64,000 bases of DNA, taken from Diplocloster modestus (GTDB lineage Bacteria; Bacillota; Clostridia; Lachnospirales; Lachnospiraceae). Shown here one piece after another: positions 43,410 through 53,722 of this stretch (position 1 is its first letter; every line of letters begins with the position of its first letter). A program made the position numbers and the translations under genes. The stretch lies in contig NZ_JAHQCX010000001.1 in the NCBI RefSeq assembly GCF_019042245.1, positions 372,001-436,000 on the forward strand. Direction: 5' to 3'. The notes beneath the pieces are model-generated. The model worked only from the letters and a program-made list of their open reading frames with translations, searched no databases and was not told the origin of the DNA.

Positions 43410-44066
43410 ATGACGATTCTGGAATTGATTACGGAAAATTACGCCCGGCTGCTGGAAGGAATGGGGCGGACCCTGCTGCTTACCTTCTGGTCCCTGATCC
43501 TGGCGACGGTGCTGGGACTTATCTTTGGGATGATGAAGGTGGCAAGAGGAAAGGTATGGCATATTCTGTCCTCTGTCTACGTTGATGTAATTCGGGGAAT
43601 TCCTGTTTTAGTGCTGGCGTTCTTCGTATATTTCGGTATACCCCAGGGATTCGGAGTGAATATCTCCATCTTTCAGGCCAGCCTGATCGTTCTGAGCCTG
43701 AACGCAGGAGCTTATATGGCGGAGATCGTCCGGGGAGGAATCCAGTCGGTGGACCAAGGACAGATGGAGGCCGCCAGGAGTCTGGGGCTGCCATACGGCA
43801 GGGCTATGCGCAAAGTGGTACTCCCCCAGGCCATCCGCACCATGATCCCGTCTATTATCAATCAATTCATTATCACGCTGAAGGACACGTCGATCCTGTC
43901 TGTCATCGGCTATGCGGACCTGATTAAAGTAGCCAAGGCGATTATCGCACGGAATTTTGAAGCTTTCCGCATGTGGCTGATTGTGGCGCTCATGTACCTG
44001 ATCGTCATTACGGTTCTGTCAAAGATCGCGAAAGCCATAGAGAGGAGGATGACCTATGCAAAATAA
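43410..44066 (+). CDS. Polar amino-acid ABC transporter permease
   Basis: A 218-residue HisM/GlnP-type permease with about five helices. [51 protein letters not shown] is the family EAA region. The ATG at 43410 is chosen over the ATG at 43362 because GAGGAAAGGG lies just ahead. It overlaps the ATPase gene by 11 bases. No binding protein is adjacent; the lipoprotein at 30839-31708 is a candidate. Confidence 0.92.
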   Translation: MTILELITENYARLLEGMGRTLLLTFWSLILATVLGLIFGMMKVARGKVWHILSSVYVDVIRGIPVLVLAFFVYFGIPQGFGVNISIFQASLIVLSLNAGAYMAEIVRGGIQSVDQGQMEAARSLGLPYGRAMRKVVLPQAIRTMIPSIINQFIITLKDTSILSVIGYADLIKVAKAIIARNFEAFRMWLIVALMYLIVITVLSKIAKAIERRMTYAK

Positions 44067-44787
44067 AGTATCGGTGAAAGGACTGGTCAAGTCTTTCGGG
44101 GATCTGGAAGTGTTAAAGGGCATGGACGTGGAGATCGAAGAGGGGGAAGTGGTGTGCCTGATCGGCCCGTCCGGTTCAGGAAAATCCACTTTCTTAAGAT
44201 GTCTGAACCGGCTGGAACAGATAACGGCCGGGACGGTAGTCATCGACGGCTTCCCCATCACAGATCCGCAGACGGATATCAATACGGTACGGGAAAATAT
44301 CGGGATGGTTTTTCAGCATTTTAACCTGTTTCCCCATAAGACTGTATTGGAAAATATCATGCTGGCGCCTGTGGAGCTCAGAAGGAAAACCAAAGAGGAA
44401 GCAGAAATGAGGGGCGCGCAGCTTCTGGAAATGGTAGGCTTGGCGGATAAAGCCGATGTCTATCCTGCACAGCTCTCCGGCGGACAGAAACAGAGGGTCG
44501 CCATCGCCCGGGCCCTGGCCATGGATCCGGATATCATGCTGTTTGACGAGCCCACCAGTGCCCTGGACCCGGAAATGGTGGGAGAGGTGCTTCAGGTGAT
44601 GAAACAACTGGCAGCCGACGGTATGACCATGGTGGTGGTCACCCATGAGATGGGCTTTGCCAGAGAAGTATCCGACCGGGTGATCTTCATGGATGGCGGA
44701 TATATCGTGGAAGAAGGTTCGCCGGAACAGATTTTCGAACATCCGCAGAATCCCAGGACCATAGATTTCCTGAACAAGATATTATAA
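44056..44787 (+). CDS. Polar amino-acid ABC transporter ATPase
   Basis: A 243-residue GlnQ/HisP-type ATPase: Walker [11 protein letters not shown]-loop [17 protein letters not shown], signature LSGGQKQR, Walker [15 protein letters not shown], switch His in [10 protein letters not shown]. Complete. AGAGGAGG precedes the start within the permease gene. It works with the permease at 43410-44066. Confidence 0.94.
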   Translation: MQNKVSVKGLVKSFGDLEVLKGMDVEIEEGEVVCLIGPSGSGKSTFLRCLNRLEQITAGTVVIDGFPITDPQTDINTVRENIGMVFQHFNLFPHKTVLENIMLAPVELRRKTKEEAEMRGAQLLEMVGLADKADVYPAQLSGGQKQRVAIARALAMDPDIMLFDEPTSALDPEMVGEVLQVMKQLAADGMTMVVVTHEMGFAREVSDRVIFMDGGYIVEEGSPEQIFEHPQNPRTIDFLNKIL

Positions 44788-44803
44788 GCGTGAATGTCCA
44801 ATC

Positions 44804-45601
44804 TTACCCACAGAGGATTGAGATCTGAGTGATATATTCCCCCATGTCGCGCAGCACCATTTCATTCATGCCTTCTTCATAAGAATAACCTTTTAATTGG
44901 ATTCCCTCCCGAAGGGAATACTGCTCCATTCGTATATAGGTATCCGGTATCCTGTCCCATTCTCCGATACAGAACGCGCGGAGATATTTTCCGGCTGGTT
45001 TCCGATGACAGTCCACCTTGGGAGAAGAGCCGGGTAACCGGACAAAGAAATAATCGTCTGTCTCAAATTCATGAGCCAGTATCTTTCGGACAGATAACAT
45101 GGTTCCGCAGCCATTTCCAAATATCCGGCCCGGCAGTTCCTTCACTTGTTCCATCATAGTCAACGTTTCCGATTCCCCGGGGATACAGGGATCGATCAGC
45201 AGGAGTTCCTCAGGACAGTCCACGATGGTTATTGCCTCCAAATCGCAATCTCTGCAGTAGGCCAGCTGGTCTTTGCGCTGCGTCAGCAGATTCCTTATTT
45301 CCTGCAATTTCCGTATTGTGTCGTCGATATCAGTTATCTTTGTACTGAGGATATGGTCCAGCAGTTCCGGTGAGCTCTGGGAACGGTAACGGAGGATTTC
45401 TTCAATCGACATACCCAGGTCACGGAAAGTCAGAATCATTTCCAACTCCGGGCTCTGATGGTAAGTATAATAGCGGTAATGATTATCTCCTTTATAAGCC
45501 GGAGAAAACAGGCCGATCTGATCATAATAGTGGAGGGTCCGTTTGTTAATGTGATGGAGCCGGGCAAACTGTCCGACGGTAAATAGATTTTGGGTGAACA
45601 T
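44804..45601 (-). CDS. MerR-family regulator with effector-binding domain
   Basis: A 265-residue regulator. Residues 1-75 form the MerR winged helix (FTVGQFARLHHINKRTLHYYDQIGLFSPAY), then a coiled coil (about 80-115) and a C-terminal GyrI-like effector domain of the BmrR type (VRLPGSSPKVDCHRKPAGKYLRAF). Such proteins sense hydrophobic drugs. Start at ATG 45601 after GAGGGGAAA. It diverges from a GNAT gene through a promoter with the 19-base spacer typical of MerR activation. Confidence 0.9.
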   Translation of the reverse strand: MFTQNLFTVGQFARLHHINKRTLHYYDQIGLFSPAYKGDNHYRYYTYHQSPELEMILTFRDLGMSIEEILRYRSQSSPELLDHILSTKITDIDDTIRKLQEIRNLLTQRKDQLAYCRDCDLEAITIVDCPEELLLIDPCIPGESETLTMMEQVKELPGRIFGNGCGTMLSVRKILAHEFETDDYFFVRLPGSSPKVDCHRKPAGKYLRAFCIGEWDRIPDTYIRMEQYSLREGIQLKGYSYEEGMNEMVLRDMGEYITQISILCG

Positions 45602-45666
45602 GGTATTTCCCCTCTTTTTTAGCCTTATAATCAAGAATTAGCTCTTACATTTTTTTATAGTGGCAC

Positions 45667-45697
45667 TTGACTTTACAGTTACTGTATAGATTACCAT
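45667..45697 (+). promoter_or_regulatory. MerR-type promoter with 19-base spacer and palindromic operator
   Basis: TTGACT (45667-45672) and TACCAT (45692-45697) are 19 bases apart, two more than usual, and the spacer contains the perfect dyad ACAGT-T-ACTGT (45675-45685 region). This is the hallmark of promoters activated by MerR proteins through DNA twisting. Confidence 0.8.
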
Positions 45698-45733
45698 ACC
45701 TATCAGAGTAAGAAAAGTCAAGGAGGAAATAAA

Positions 45734-46387
45734 ATGGATCTTAATCAAAACATAAAAAACAACATGCATAACAAAGTCACATACAGGCCGATTCAAAAAT
45801 CTGATTACCCGGTACTGGCCGATCTGATCAGCAATACCTGGGGATACAAAAAGTTCAGTTCTCCCCGAACCGCTTTCCGTATGGGGATGCTATATCTGAG
45901 GGGATGCCTGGCGGATCAGACCTATTCCTGTGTCGCCGAGAAGCGCGGCACTCCGGTAGGACTTATCCTGGGCCGTGGTAAAAAGCCGGGAATTAAGACT
46001 CTGCATCACCGCCTGGCTCAGCTGCCATGGATTCTGGCTCTTCTGCTGTCCAGAGAAGGACGTTCTATTGCAAGAATGTTTGGGGGATTTTCGGATATAG
46101 ACAGCAACCTTCTGATAGACAGCGGAAAGCAATTTGACGGTGAACTGACCCTGTTCGTAATCCGCAGCGATCAGAGAGGAGCGGGGATCGGTAATAAACT
46201 GTTCGGGAATTTTATGAATTATCTGAAATCACAATGCGTTAAAAATTTCTATTTATTTACTGACACCACCTGTAATTACGGTTTCTATGAACACAAGGGC
46301 TTGTCACGGATCGGGGAAAAAAGTGTGAAAGTACCGATTCAGCCCGATAAAGAAATGCAGTTCTTTTTATACGAGTACAGCGCATAG
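45734..46387 (+). CDS. GNAT acetyltransferase controlled by MerR
   Basis: A 217-residue acetyltransferase: the N-terminal ITYRPIQKSDYPVLADLI-like strand, LTLFVIRSDQRGAGIGNKLFGNFMNYL (acetyl-CoA motif A) and NYGFYEHKGLSRIGEKSV (motif B). Given the drug-sensing MerR regulator opposite, it may acetylate a xenobiotic or antibiotic (inference). AAGGAGG at 45719-45725 precedes the ATG. Confidence 0.85.
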   Translation: MDLNQNIKNNMHNKVTYRPIQKSDYPVLADLISNTWGYKKFSSPRTAFRMGMLYLRGCLADQTYSCVAEKRGTPVGLILGRGKKPGIKTLHHRLAQLPWILALLLSREGRSIARMFGGFSDIDSNLLIDSGKQFDGELTLFVIRSDQRGAGIGNKLFGNFMNYLKSQCVKNFYLFTDTTCNYGFYEHKGLSRIGEKSVKVPIQPDKEMQFFLYEYSA

Positions 46388-46437
46388 TAACTGCGGATAG
46401 AAAATTGTCCAATTATGCGGAAACCGTCGCGTCTGGT

Positions 46438-47226
46438 TTACCGATCCGCGGGCTTATCAGATGAATTCTTTCCGGTTTTATCCCCGGCGTTGAAGCCGGA
46501 GCGGAAAAACCGTTTCCGGTACTCGTTAGGGGTAAAGCCGTAGATATTGCGAAACAGCTTGGTAAAATAACTCTGAGAGCTGAAAGCCAGGATGGATGAG
46601 ATCTCAGCGCAGCTGGTGTCGGAATATAAAAGCATGTTCTTGGCCGCCTGCATCCGCCGGCCTGCGATGTAATCCGATATAGTCTGACCGGTTTCGCGTT
46701 TAAACAGGCCGGACAGATAATTGGGATGAAGATTCACATGCTCGGCCAGCAGCACCACGGTTATCTTTTCGTGCAGATGATAATAGATATAATCCATGCA
46801 TTGAATCACAGGCTTGGAAAATACGCTTTTTTTCCTTAGCAGATTCATGGAGTTGGTAAAATAAGTGAGCATATCCCGGTACAATATTACGATGCTTTTC
46901 ACATCCTCACAGGAATCCATGCGCTGGATATACAGATCACTGGCCGTGTAGGCTTCCTCCTCATCCATGCCGCCCTCGATGGAAAACCGTGTGGTCAGTG
47001 TGGTAGAGGCCACAAACATATATTTATAATTCCGAATAGGATCATCGGAGAGATGCCCGGGCAGGTCGGAGGTGAACATCCTGACGCTGCTCTCGATCTC
47101 CTCCATATTCCCGGATTTTACCCGGTCATAAAGAATCAGTTCTTCATCATATCTGTGATGTCTGGTATTATTTTCCCGTCTCAAAAAATCCTGATAATAA
47201 AGCTTCTGTTTATCTACATATGGCAT
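46438..47226 (-). CDS. AraC-family regulator (YesN-like)
   Basis: A 262-residue regulator. The N-terminal 140 residues are helical with no cupin motif; the last 100 hold two helix-turn-helices (VVLLAEHVNLHPNYLSGLFKRETGQTISDYIAGRRMQAAKNML and EISSILAFSSQSYFTKLFRNIYGFTPNEYRK). It lacks a transmembrane sensor, so is cytoplasmic. It diverges across 210 bases from the ROK gene at 47437 and is the probable activator of the beta-glucoside locus to 55960. Confidence 0.9.
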   Translation of the reverse strand: MPYVDKQKLYYQDFLRRENNTRHHRYDEELILYDRVKSGNMEEIESSVRMFTSDLPGHLSDDPIRNYKYMFVASTTLTTRFSIEGGMDEEEAYTASDLYIQRMDSCEDVKSIVILYRDMLTYFTNSMNLLRKKSVFSKPVIQCMDYIYYHLHEKITVVLLAEHVNLHPNYLSGLFKRETGQTISDYIAGRRMQAAKNMLLYSDTSCAEISSILAFSSQSYFTKLFRNIYGFTPNEYRKRFFRSGFNAGDKTGKNSSDKPADR

Positions 47227-47436
47227 ATCTCATTCCTCGTCTATTGTAATATTTGCACAAAAAAATCCCTAAAATTTGTCTGGTTCGTCAAATAAACAAT
47301 CATGTGAGAATTATAACATAAATATGAGTAAAATGATATATAAGTTTGGAGCTTTTTGTTAGTCTGTATCCAAGTTAAGAAAAAGCGTTTCGTTCAGGCA
47401 GAAAATGATAACTGTTGGAATGGGAACGGGGAGTGA

Positions 47437-48429
47437 ATGATGATGAAATGTTTGGCTTGTGATTTTGGCGGAAGCTCAGTAAAATATGCACTGGTAGACG
47501 ACCAGGCACAGATGGAAGAATCCGGGAAGCTTCCGGCGCCGTTAGACTCTGCGGAACAATACGTGGACACCGTGGGCCGGCTGTATGATGAGTACCGGAA
47601 CAGGATAGAAGGCATCGCCATCAGTATGCCTGGTTATATTAACCCGGAAAACGGCTACCTGTCAGACGCGGGTGCGTATATGCAGTTATATGGAAACAGC
47701 ATTATAGATCTGCTTAAGAACCGGTGTCCCATTCCCATTGCCGTGGAAAATGATGGAAAGTGTGCTGCGCTGGCGGAAGCGTGGAAGGGCTCTTTGGCAG
47801 GATGCAAAAATGCAGTAGCCCTGGTGCTGGGCTCCGGTATAGCCGGAGGGATTATCAAGGACGGGAAGATACACAGCGGCCGGGACTTTGCGGCCGGGGA
47901 GCTGTCGTACCTGATTACGGATCCCACTAAGCATAACGAGCTGGGGTGCGCATATATGTCCGCCGCCATGCACGGTCTCACCTACCGTGTGTGCAAGGCT
48001 AAGAATATCGACTTGGCAGTCCAGGACGCGGCGTCCATATTGAAATGGCTGGATGAGAATATACGGATGCCTTATGTAGAGCCTGATAGAGAATTGAAGA
48101 AGATCAAGGCCGACGGCATCAGCATATTTCAGTGGCTGTCGGAGGGGGATACCGATATATTGAGCATATACCGCAATTTTATCAGAACCCTGGCTCAGGT
48201 AGTACACAGCGTTCAACTCTGTTTTGCTCCGGAGAAGATCTCCATTGGCGGAGGCTTAAGCCTGCAGAAGAGGATTTTCAGGGATCTGGAGGATGAGCTC
48301 CAAAGCTACTATCAGGGAATGCGCTTAGGCAGGCAGCTGCATGCTACAATTGTGAAGAGCCGGTACCTGAACGAATGCAACCTTGTCGGAGCTATGTATA
48401 ACTATCTGCTTCATTTTGGTTACTCTTAA
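47437..48429 (+). CDS. ROK-family kinase, beta-glucoside kinase-like
   Basis: A 330-residue ROK protein. CDFGGSSVKYALVD is the phosphate loop, AVENDGKCAALAEAWKGSL contains the catalytic Asp, LVLGSGIAGGII the second phosphate loop. The zinc motif CxCGxxGC of usual ROK kinases is absent: GELSYLITDPTKHNELGCAYMSA is in its place. Beta-glucoside kinases of the BglK type belong to ROK and form the substrates of 6-phospho-beta-glucosidases, as encoded nearby at 49767, so phosphorylation of an imported beta-glucoside is likely (inference). Confidence 0.85.
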   Translation: MMMKCLACDFGGSSVKYALVDDQAQMEESGKLPAPLDSAEQYVDTVGRLYDEYRNRIEGIAISMPGYINPENGYLSDAGAYMQLYGNSIIDLLKNRCPIPIAVENDGKCAALAEAWKGSLAGCKNAVALVLGSGIAGGIIKDGKIHSGRDFAAGELSYLITDPTKHNELGCAYMSAAMHGLTYRVCKAKNIDLAVQDAASILKWLDENIRMPYVEPDRELKKIKADGISIFQWLSEGDTDILSIYRNFIRTLAQVVHSVQLCFAPEKISIGGGLSLQKRIFRDLEDELQSYYQGMRLGRQLHATIVKSRYLNECNLVGAMYNYLLHFGYS

Positions 48430-48467
48430 ATTTACATATAAAATATTTAAAAGAGAGGATGAACACA

Positions 48468-49037
48468 ATGGAAAAAGGAAAAATCACTTACCCTAATCCC
48501 GGCCGGCGGCCCAAAAAGTTCACAGCTAAGAGCCTGCATGGCAGAACCAGACTGTATGTCATTACCTACAAGGATCTGCGTCGGTTCCAGAACTTCTATA
48601 TCAATGTATTTGGCTGGGACATGATCGAGATGCCGGTAGCTGCCAGCGGCGTTCCTGCCGGTGACGAGCATCCGTCGCTGCTCATGGCCACCGGGCCCGC
48701 GCAGTATGATTATGAGGGCTGCACCCCGGGGCACATGAATATGTTTGTACACTGGGCTCCCGGAGAGATTGAGAAACCCGGTCCCTTCATGGAGATCCAT
48801 ATGGACAGACCCCTGGAGGAAACCATCCAGAAGATCATCGATCACGGCGGCAAGCTGATTCTGGATAAAACAAAATCTGCACTGGCCAAGCCTCTGGACG
48901 ATAGCAAGCAGAGCTGGGAAATCCATGCGGTCATAGAGGATCCGGCAGGTAATTATCTGTATCTGTGGAAATGCCCGTCCTCCCGTACCTGGGATGAGTT
49001 GGAGGCGGAGTACGATATTGAGGATGAGGAGGAATAA
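48468..49037 (+). CDS. VOC-superfamily protein
   Basis: A 189-residue protein with a vicinal-oxygen-chelate fold: RLYVITYKDLRRFQNFYINVFGWDMIEMP and FMEIHMDRPLEETIQKIIDHGGKLI, closing IEDPAGNYLYLWK. Putative metal ligands are a His (MFVHW or EIHMD) and the terminal Glu-like position, not certain. Likely acts in the cytoplasm as an isomerase, lyase or dioxygenase on an aglycone or sugar (inference). AGAGAGG at 48452-48458 supports ATG 48468 over ATG 48459. Paralogue follows after three bases. Confidence 0.8.
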   Translation: MEKGKITYPNPGRRPKKFTAKSLHGRTRLYVITYKDLRRFQNFYINVFGWDMIEMPVAASGVPAGDEHPSLLMATGPAQYDYEGCTPGHMNMFVHWAPGEIEKPGPFMEIHMDRPLEETIQKIIDHGGKLILDKTKSALAKPLDDSKQSWEIHAVIEDPAGNYLYLWKCPSSRTWDELEAEYDIEDEEE

Positions 49038-49040
49038 GCT

Positions 49041-49724
49041 ATGAAGAAAATATATACCTGTTTTGCATGCGGTTTTCCCATTGCGTTTGAGGAAACAGAG
49101 GTTCCCGCACATTGCCCCGGCTGCGGCGCGCCCAGAAGCCAGTTCCTGGAGGAACCCTGGTGCGGCAGCATAGAGAAGAGAAGAATCCATGTAGATCCGC
49201 CGGAAGTGGACCCGAACCGGGATCCTTTCGATATCTCCTTCCATCCGGCCAAGGACTTCGCTCCCCAGAAGGGAGACGGCCGTAACAGAAGATGGGTGAT
49301 GGGATATGAGGAAGGACAGGCAGATGAGATGCGTTCCTTCTACACCGACCTCTTTGGCTGGGATATCATCGATACGGAAGAATCGGACCCGGAGAATCCT
49401 GCCATGTACTGCGCTACCGGCCCAGGCACGCCGGACTGGGAGCCCCGGGTGGCCTCCTTTGGCTATGGCTTCCTGAAGCCAAACAAGAAGGACAGCGAGA
49501 TCACGCCCGCTCCTAGCTTTATCGTGGAAGTGAAAGATATTGAGGATACCCTGAAGAAGGTAAAGGAGTTCGGCGGCAAGGTGCTGCGGGAGCGGTATAC
49601 GGAAGAAGGAAACGATTATGCAGTTGTCCAGGATACAGAAGGAAACCAGATGTATATCTGGGAGCAGAAGGATCTGGTGCCTGAGTATTGCACCAATCCG
49701 GTGATCAGAACCGGCGCTCAATAA
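49041..49724 (+). CDS. VOC protein with N-terminal zinc ribbon
   Basis: A 227-residue protein. Residues 5-35 form a zinc-ribbon or rubredoxin-like knuckle (CFACGFP, CPGCGAP). Residues about 90-215 form a VOC domain (MRSFYTDLFGWDIIDTEE, FIVEVKDIEDTLKKVKEFGGKVL, VVQDTEGNQMYIWEQ) paralogous to the protein upstream. The ribbon may bind zinc structurally or iron for electron transfer. Gene pairs of this kind suggest a two-subunit enzyme. Three bases separate the genes; GAGGAGGAATAAGCT overlaps the previous stop. Confidence 0.8.
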   Translation: MKKIYTCFACGFPIAFEETEVPAHCPGCGAPRSQFLEEPWCGSIEKRRIHVDPPEVDPNRDPFDISFHPAKDFAPQKGDGRNRRWVMGYEEGQADEMRSFYTDLFGWDIIDTEESDPENPAMYCATGPGTPDWEPRVASFGYGFLKPNKKDSEITPAPSFIVEVKDIEDTLKKVKEFGGKVLRERYTEEGNDYAVVQDTEGNQMYIWEQKDLVPEYCTNPVIRTGAQ

Positions 49725-49763
49725 AAGCTTGGATCTGTCAGGGATTGGCCTAAGATGAGGTGA

Positions 49764-51182
<1,419 letters not shown>

Positions 51183-51206
51183 TATGGGAAAGAAGGTGTG
51201 AATACA

Positions 51207-52712
51207 GTGGAGGGAAAGGTAGTCCTGAAGGTAGAAGGGCTGAACAAATCCTTCGGCCCGACAAAAGCGGTGGTGGACATGCATCTGGAAATCCATCCCG
51301 GCGAGATTCACGGACTGATCGGAGAAAACGGAAGCGGCAAATCAACAGTCACTTCCATGATCGCAGGCTGCCTGAAGCCGGACAGCGGCGTCATGATCAT
51401 GAATGGGAAGAGGCATGAACCGAAAAGTATGCTGGAGGGCCGTGCCAGCGGTATCTGTATGCTGCTTCAGGAAAAGGGGACGATCAATCATCTGACTATC
51501 TCAGAAAATATATATTTGGGTGAGGAGAACCAATTCAGCAAAGGCGGCATTGTCAACCGCCGCAGGATGAACCAGGCAGCCAGAAAAGTGCTAGAGAGCA
51601 TTGATCTGGGGCATGTGGAGCCATCCCATCTGATTGATGAATTGAGCTTCGAGGACCGGAAACTGGTGGAGGCCGGTATGGCCATGAAAGAGGATCCCAA
51701 GATTCTCATTGTGGATGAAACGACCACGGCATTGTCTCAAAAAGGGCGGGAGGTACTTTACCGCATCATGAGTCAGATGAAGGAGAAAGAAAAATCCGTG
51801 ATCTTTATTTCCCATGACCTGGATGAATTAAAGCAGGTGTGTGACCGGGTGACGGTTATGCGCGACGGTGCCTATATCACGACCCTGTCGGGTGAGGAGA
51901 TCACTGTGGACGCCATGCGGCATCATATGATAGGCAGGGATTTCAGCGATGGTTATTACCGCGTGGATTATGAGGACAATTATGACCATGACACGGTGAT
52001 GCTGGAAGTGGATCACGTGAACCTGGGCAAAGCGCTCAAGGATGTGTCCCTCCAGCTTCACAAGGGCGAAATACTGGGCATCGGCGGCCTGACCGACTGC
52101 GGTATGCATGACCTGTGCAAGGTGATATACGGGCTGGTAAAGCCGGATTCCGGCGAAGTCAGACTCCCTCAAAAAGAGATTACGATACGAAATTCTACGC
52201 AGGCAGCGGAGAACGGCATGGGATACGTGCCTAAGGACCGGGAACTGGAGGGTCTGATGATGGCCGCCAGCATCAGGGATAACATTAACCTGATGTCCAT
52301 GGACAAGGTGAAGAAGGGATTCCTGATCACTTCCGGCTCGACCCGGAAGCTGGCGGAGGAACAGGTGGATATGCTCCGCATTAAGATTGGGGGTCTGGAG
52401 CTACCTGTGTCCAGCTTAAGCGGCGGTAATAAGCAGAAGGTTTCTATCGCTAAATGCATGGCCAATGATGTGCAGATCTTTATCATGGATTGTCCCACCA
52501 GAGGCATTGACATCGGAGTCAAGGCAGCCATTTATTGTTTGCTGGAACAGTTTAAGGCACAGGGCAGAGCCATTCTTATGATATCCGAGGAACTGCCGGA
52601 GCTGCTGGGGATGGCGGACAATCTGTTAATTATGAAAGACGGCGAAATCACGGCACACATTCGGCGAAGCCCCGAAGTATCGGAGCATGATGTCATCGTC
52701 AAGATGATATAA
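51207..52712 (+). CDS. Sugar ABC transporter ATPase with an altered second site
   Basis: About 501 residues, RbsA-type double ATPase. Domain 1 has Walker A GENGSGKST but an unusual signature (ELSFEDRK instead of LSGGQ) and Walker B ILIVDETTTALS. Domain 2 keeps signature LSGGNKQK but its Walker B reads IFIMDCPTRGID, Cys replacing the catalytic Glu. The transporter may work with a single slow site or be a specialised subgroup. GTG at 51207 is preferred (AGAAGG ten bases upstream); GTG 51198 is the alternative. Feeds the beta-glucoside locus. Confidence 0.85.
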   Translation: MEGKVVLKVEGLNKSFGPTKAVVDMHLEIHPGEIHGLIGENGSGKSTVTSMIAGCLKPDSGVMIMNGKRHEPKSMLEGRASGICMLLQEKGTINHLTISENIYLGEENQFSKGGIVNRRRMNQAARKVLESIDLGHVEPSHLIDELSFEDRKLVEAGMAMKEDPKILIVDETTTALSQKGREVLYRIMSQMKEKEKSVIFISHDLDELKQVCDRVTVMRDGAYITTLSGEEITVDAMRHHMIGRDFSDGYYRVDYEDNYDHDTVMLEVDHVNLGKALKDVSLQLHKGEILGIGGLTDCGMHDLCKVIYGLVKPDSGEVRLPQKEITIRNSTQAAENGMGYVPKDRELEGLMMAASIRDNINLMSMDKVKKGFLITSGSTRKLAEEQVDMLRIKIGGLELPVSSLSGGNKQKVSIAKCMANDVQIFIMDCPTRGIDIGVKAAIYCLLEQFKAQGRAILMISEELPELLGMADNLLIMKDGEITAHIRRSPEVSEHDVIVKMI

Positions 52713-52726
52713 GGGAGGTAGAGGTG

Positions 52727-53689
52727 ATGAAGGAAAAGAAAGAAACAAAGAATAAATGGATTACCAAGGATTTGGTGAGAACCTATCTTCCCATATTGGC
52801 ACTGGTATTCGTGGTTGCGCTGTTTGCCGCCTTAAGCGGGGGAACAACCCTGAAAATGACTAATATTAAGCAGATTATGCTTCAGTCCTGCACCTATATT
52901 GTGGCGGGCCTGGGAATTATATTTACCATGTCGCTGGGAAATATGGATATGTCCCTGGATGGAATTGTATGTCTGGGGGGCTGTCTGGGTCTGTTGGCGG
53001 CAGAGAGCCTGGGATCCTGGGTGGTAATCCCCGTGATATTTTTGGTTACGATTCTCTGCGAGATGGCGATCGGAAGCCTGAATATACTGCTGGGAATCAA
53101 TAGTGTGATCGTGTCCTTTGCCGTATCCTTCTTTGGAAAGGGTGTGGCGGGATATATTATCGGCAGCCGAACGAAGAGCTTAAGCCTGCCGGGATCCTTA
53201 AGCTTTTTGTATAACCGGTCCCTTTATTTTGCAGTGACTATTGTGGCGATTATTGTGCTGTCCATACTGTTCCATTACACGAAGCTTGGAAAACGGGCCA
53301 TGGCTATAGGATCAAACGCCAGCGCGGCAAAAGCGTCTGGTATTCACGTGGTGAAGTATAAGCTGCTGGCTTACCTGGTGGCAGGCGTTATGATGGGACT
53401 GGCGGTAACGCTGGTGGTGCTGCGGGCAGGATCTGCGGGAGCGACCTCCGGGTCCGGATTCCATGTGACGGTGCTGCTTATGATGGTTATCGGTGGAGCT
53501 TCCCTGACAGGCGGTACGAAAGAGAAGGTTTACAGTGTAGTAGTAGGCGTATTATTATTTTTGTGCCTGGAGAACGGACTGACAGTTCTGGGCGTGGATC
53601 CGAATATGATCGGCTTGATCGAAGGAATCATCTTTCTGGGGTCGGTGACCTTAACCTTCGACAGAGACGGTGTGCCATATATTTTATAA
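52727..53689 (+). CDS. Sugar ABC transporter permease, first of two
   Basis: A 320-residue RbsC-type membrane protein with about nine helices: IVAGLGIIFTMSLGNMDMSLDGIVCLGGCLGL, FAVSFFGKGVAGYIIG, GKRAMAIGSNASAAKASGI and LLMMVIGGASLTGGTKEK follow family order. Starts at ATG 52727 behind GGGAGGTAGAG. It precedes the binding-protein gene; a second permease follows that gene. Confidence 0.9.
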   Translation: MKEKKETKNKWITKDLVRTYLPILALVFVVALFAALSGGTTLKMTNIKQIMLQSCTYIVAGLGIIFTMSLGNMDMSLDGIVCLGGCLGLLAAESLGSWVVIPVIFLVTILCEMAIGSLNILLGINSVIVSFAVSFFGKGVAGYIIGSRTKSLSLPGSLSFLYNRSLYFAVTIVAIIVLSILFHYTKLGKRAMAIGSNASAAKASGIHVVKYKLLAYLVAGVMMGLAVTLVVLRAGSAGATSGSGFHVTVLLMMVIGGASLTGGTKEKVYSVVVGVLLFLCLENGLTVLGVDPNMIGLIEGIIFLGSVTLTFDRDGVPYIL

Positions 53690-53722
53690 AATTATAAGTG
53701 AGAGAAAAAGGAGAAGAAGATT

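Noticed and set aside
48447..49721. A 424-codon open frame on the minus strand
   Set aside because: It is antisense to two VOC genes with firm motifs and ribosome sites, has no family features, and arises from their codon bias.
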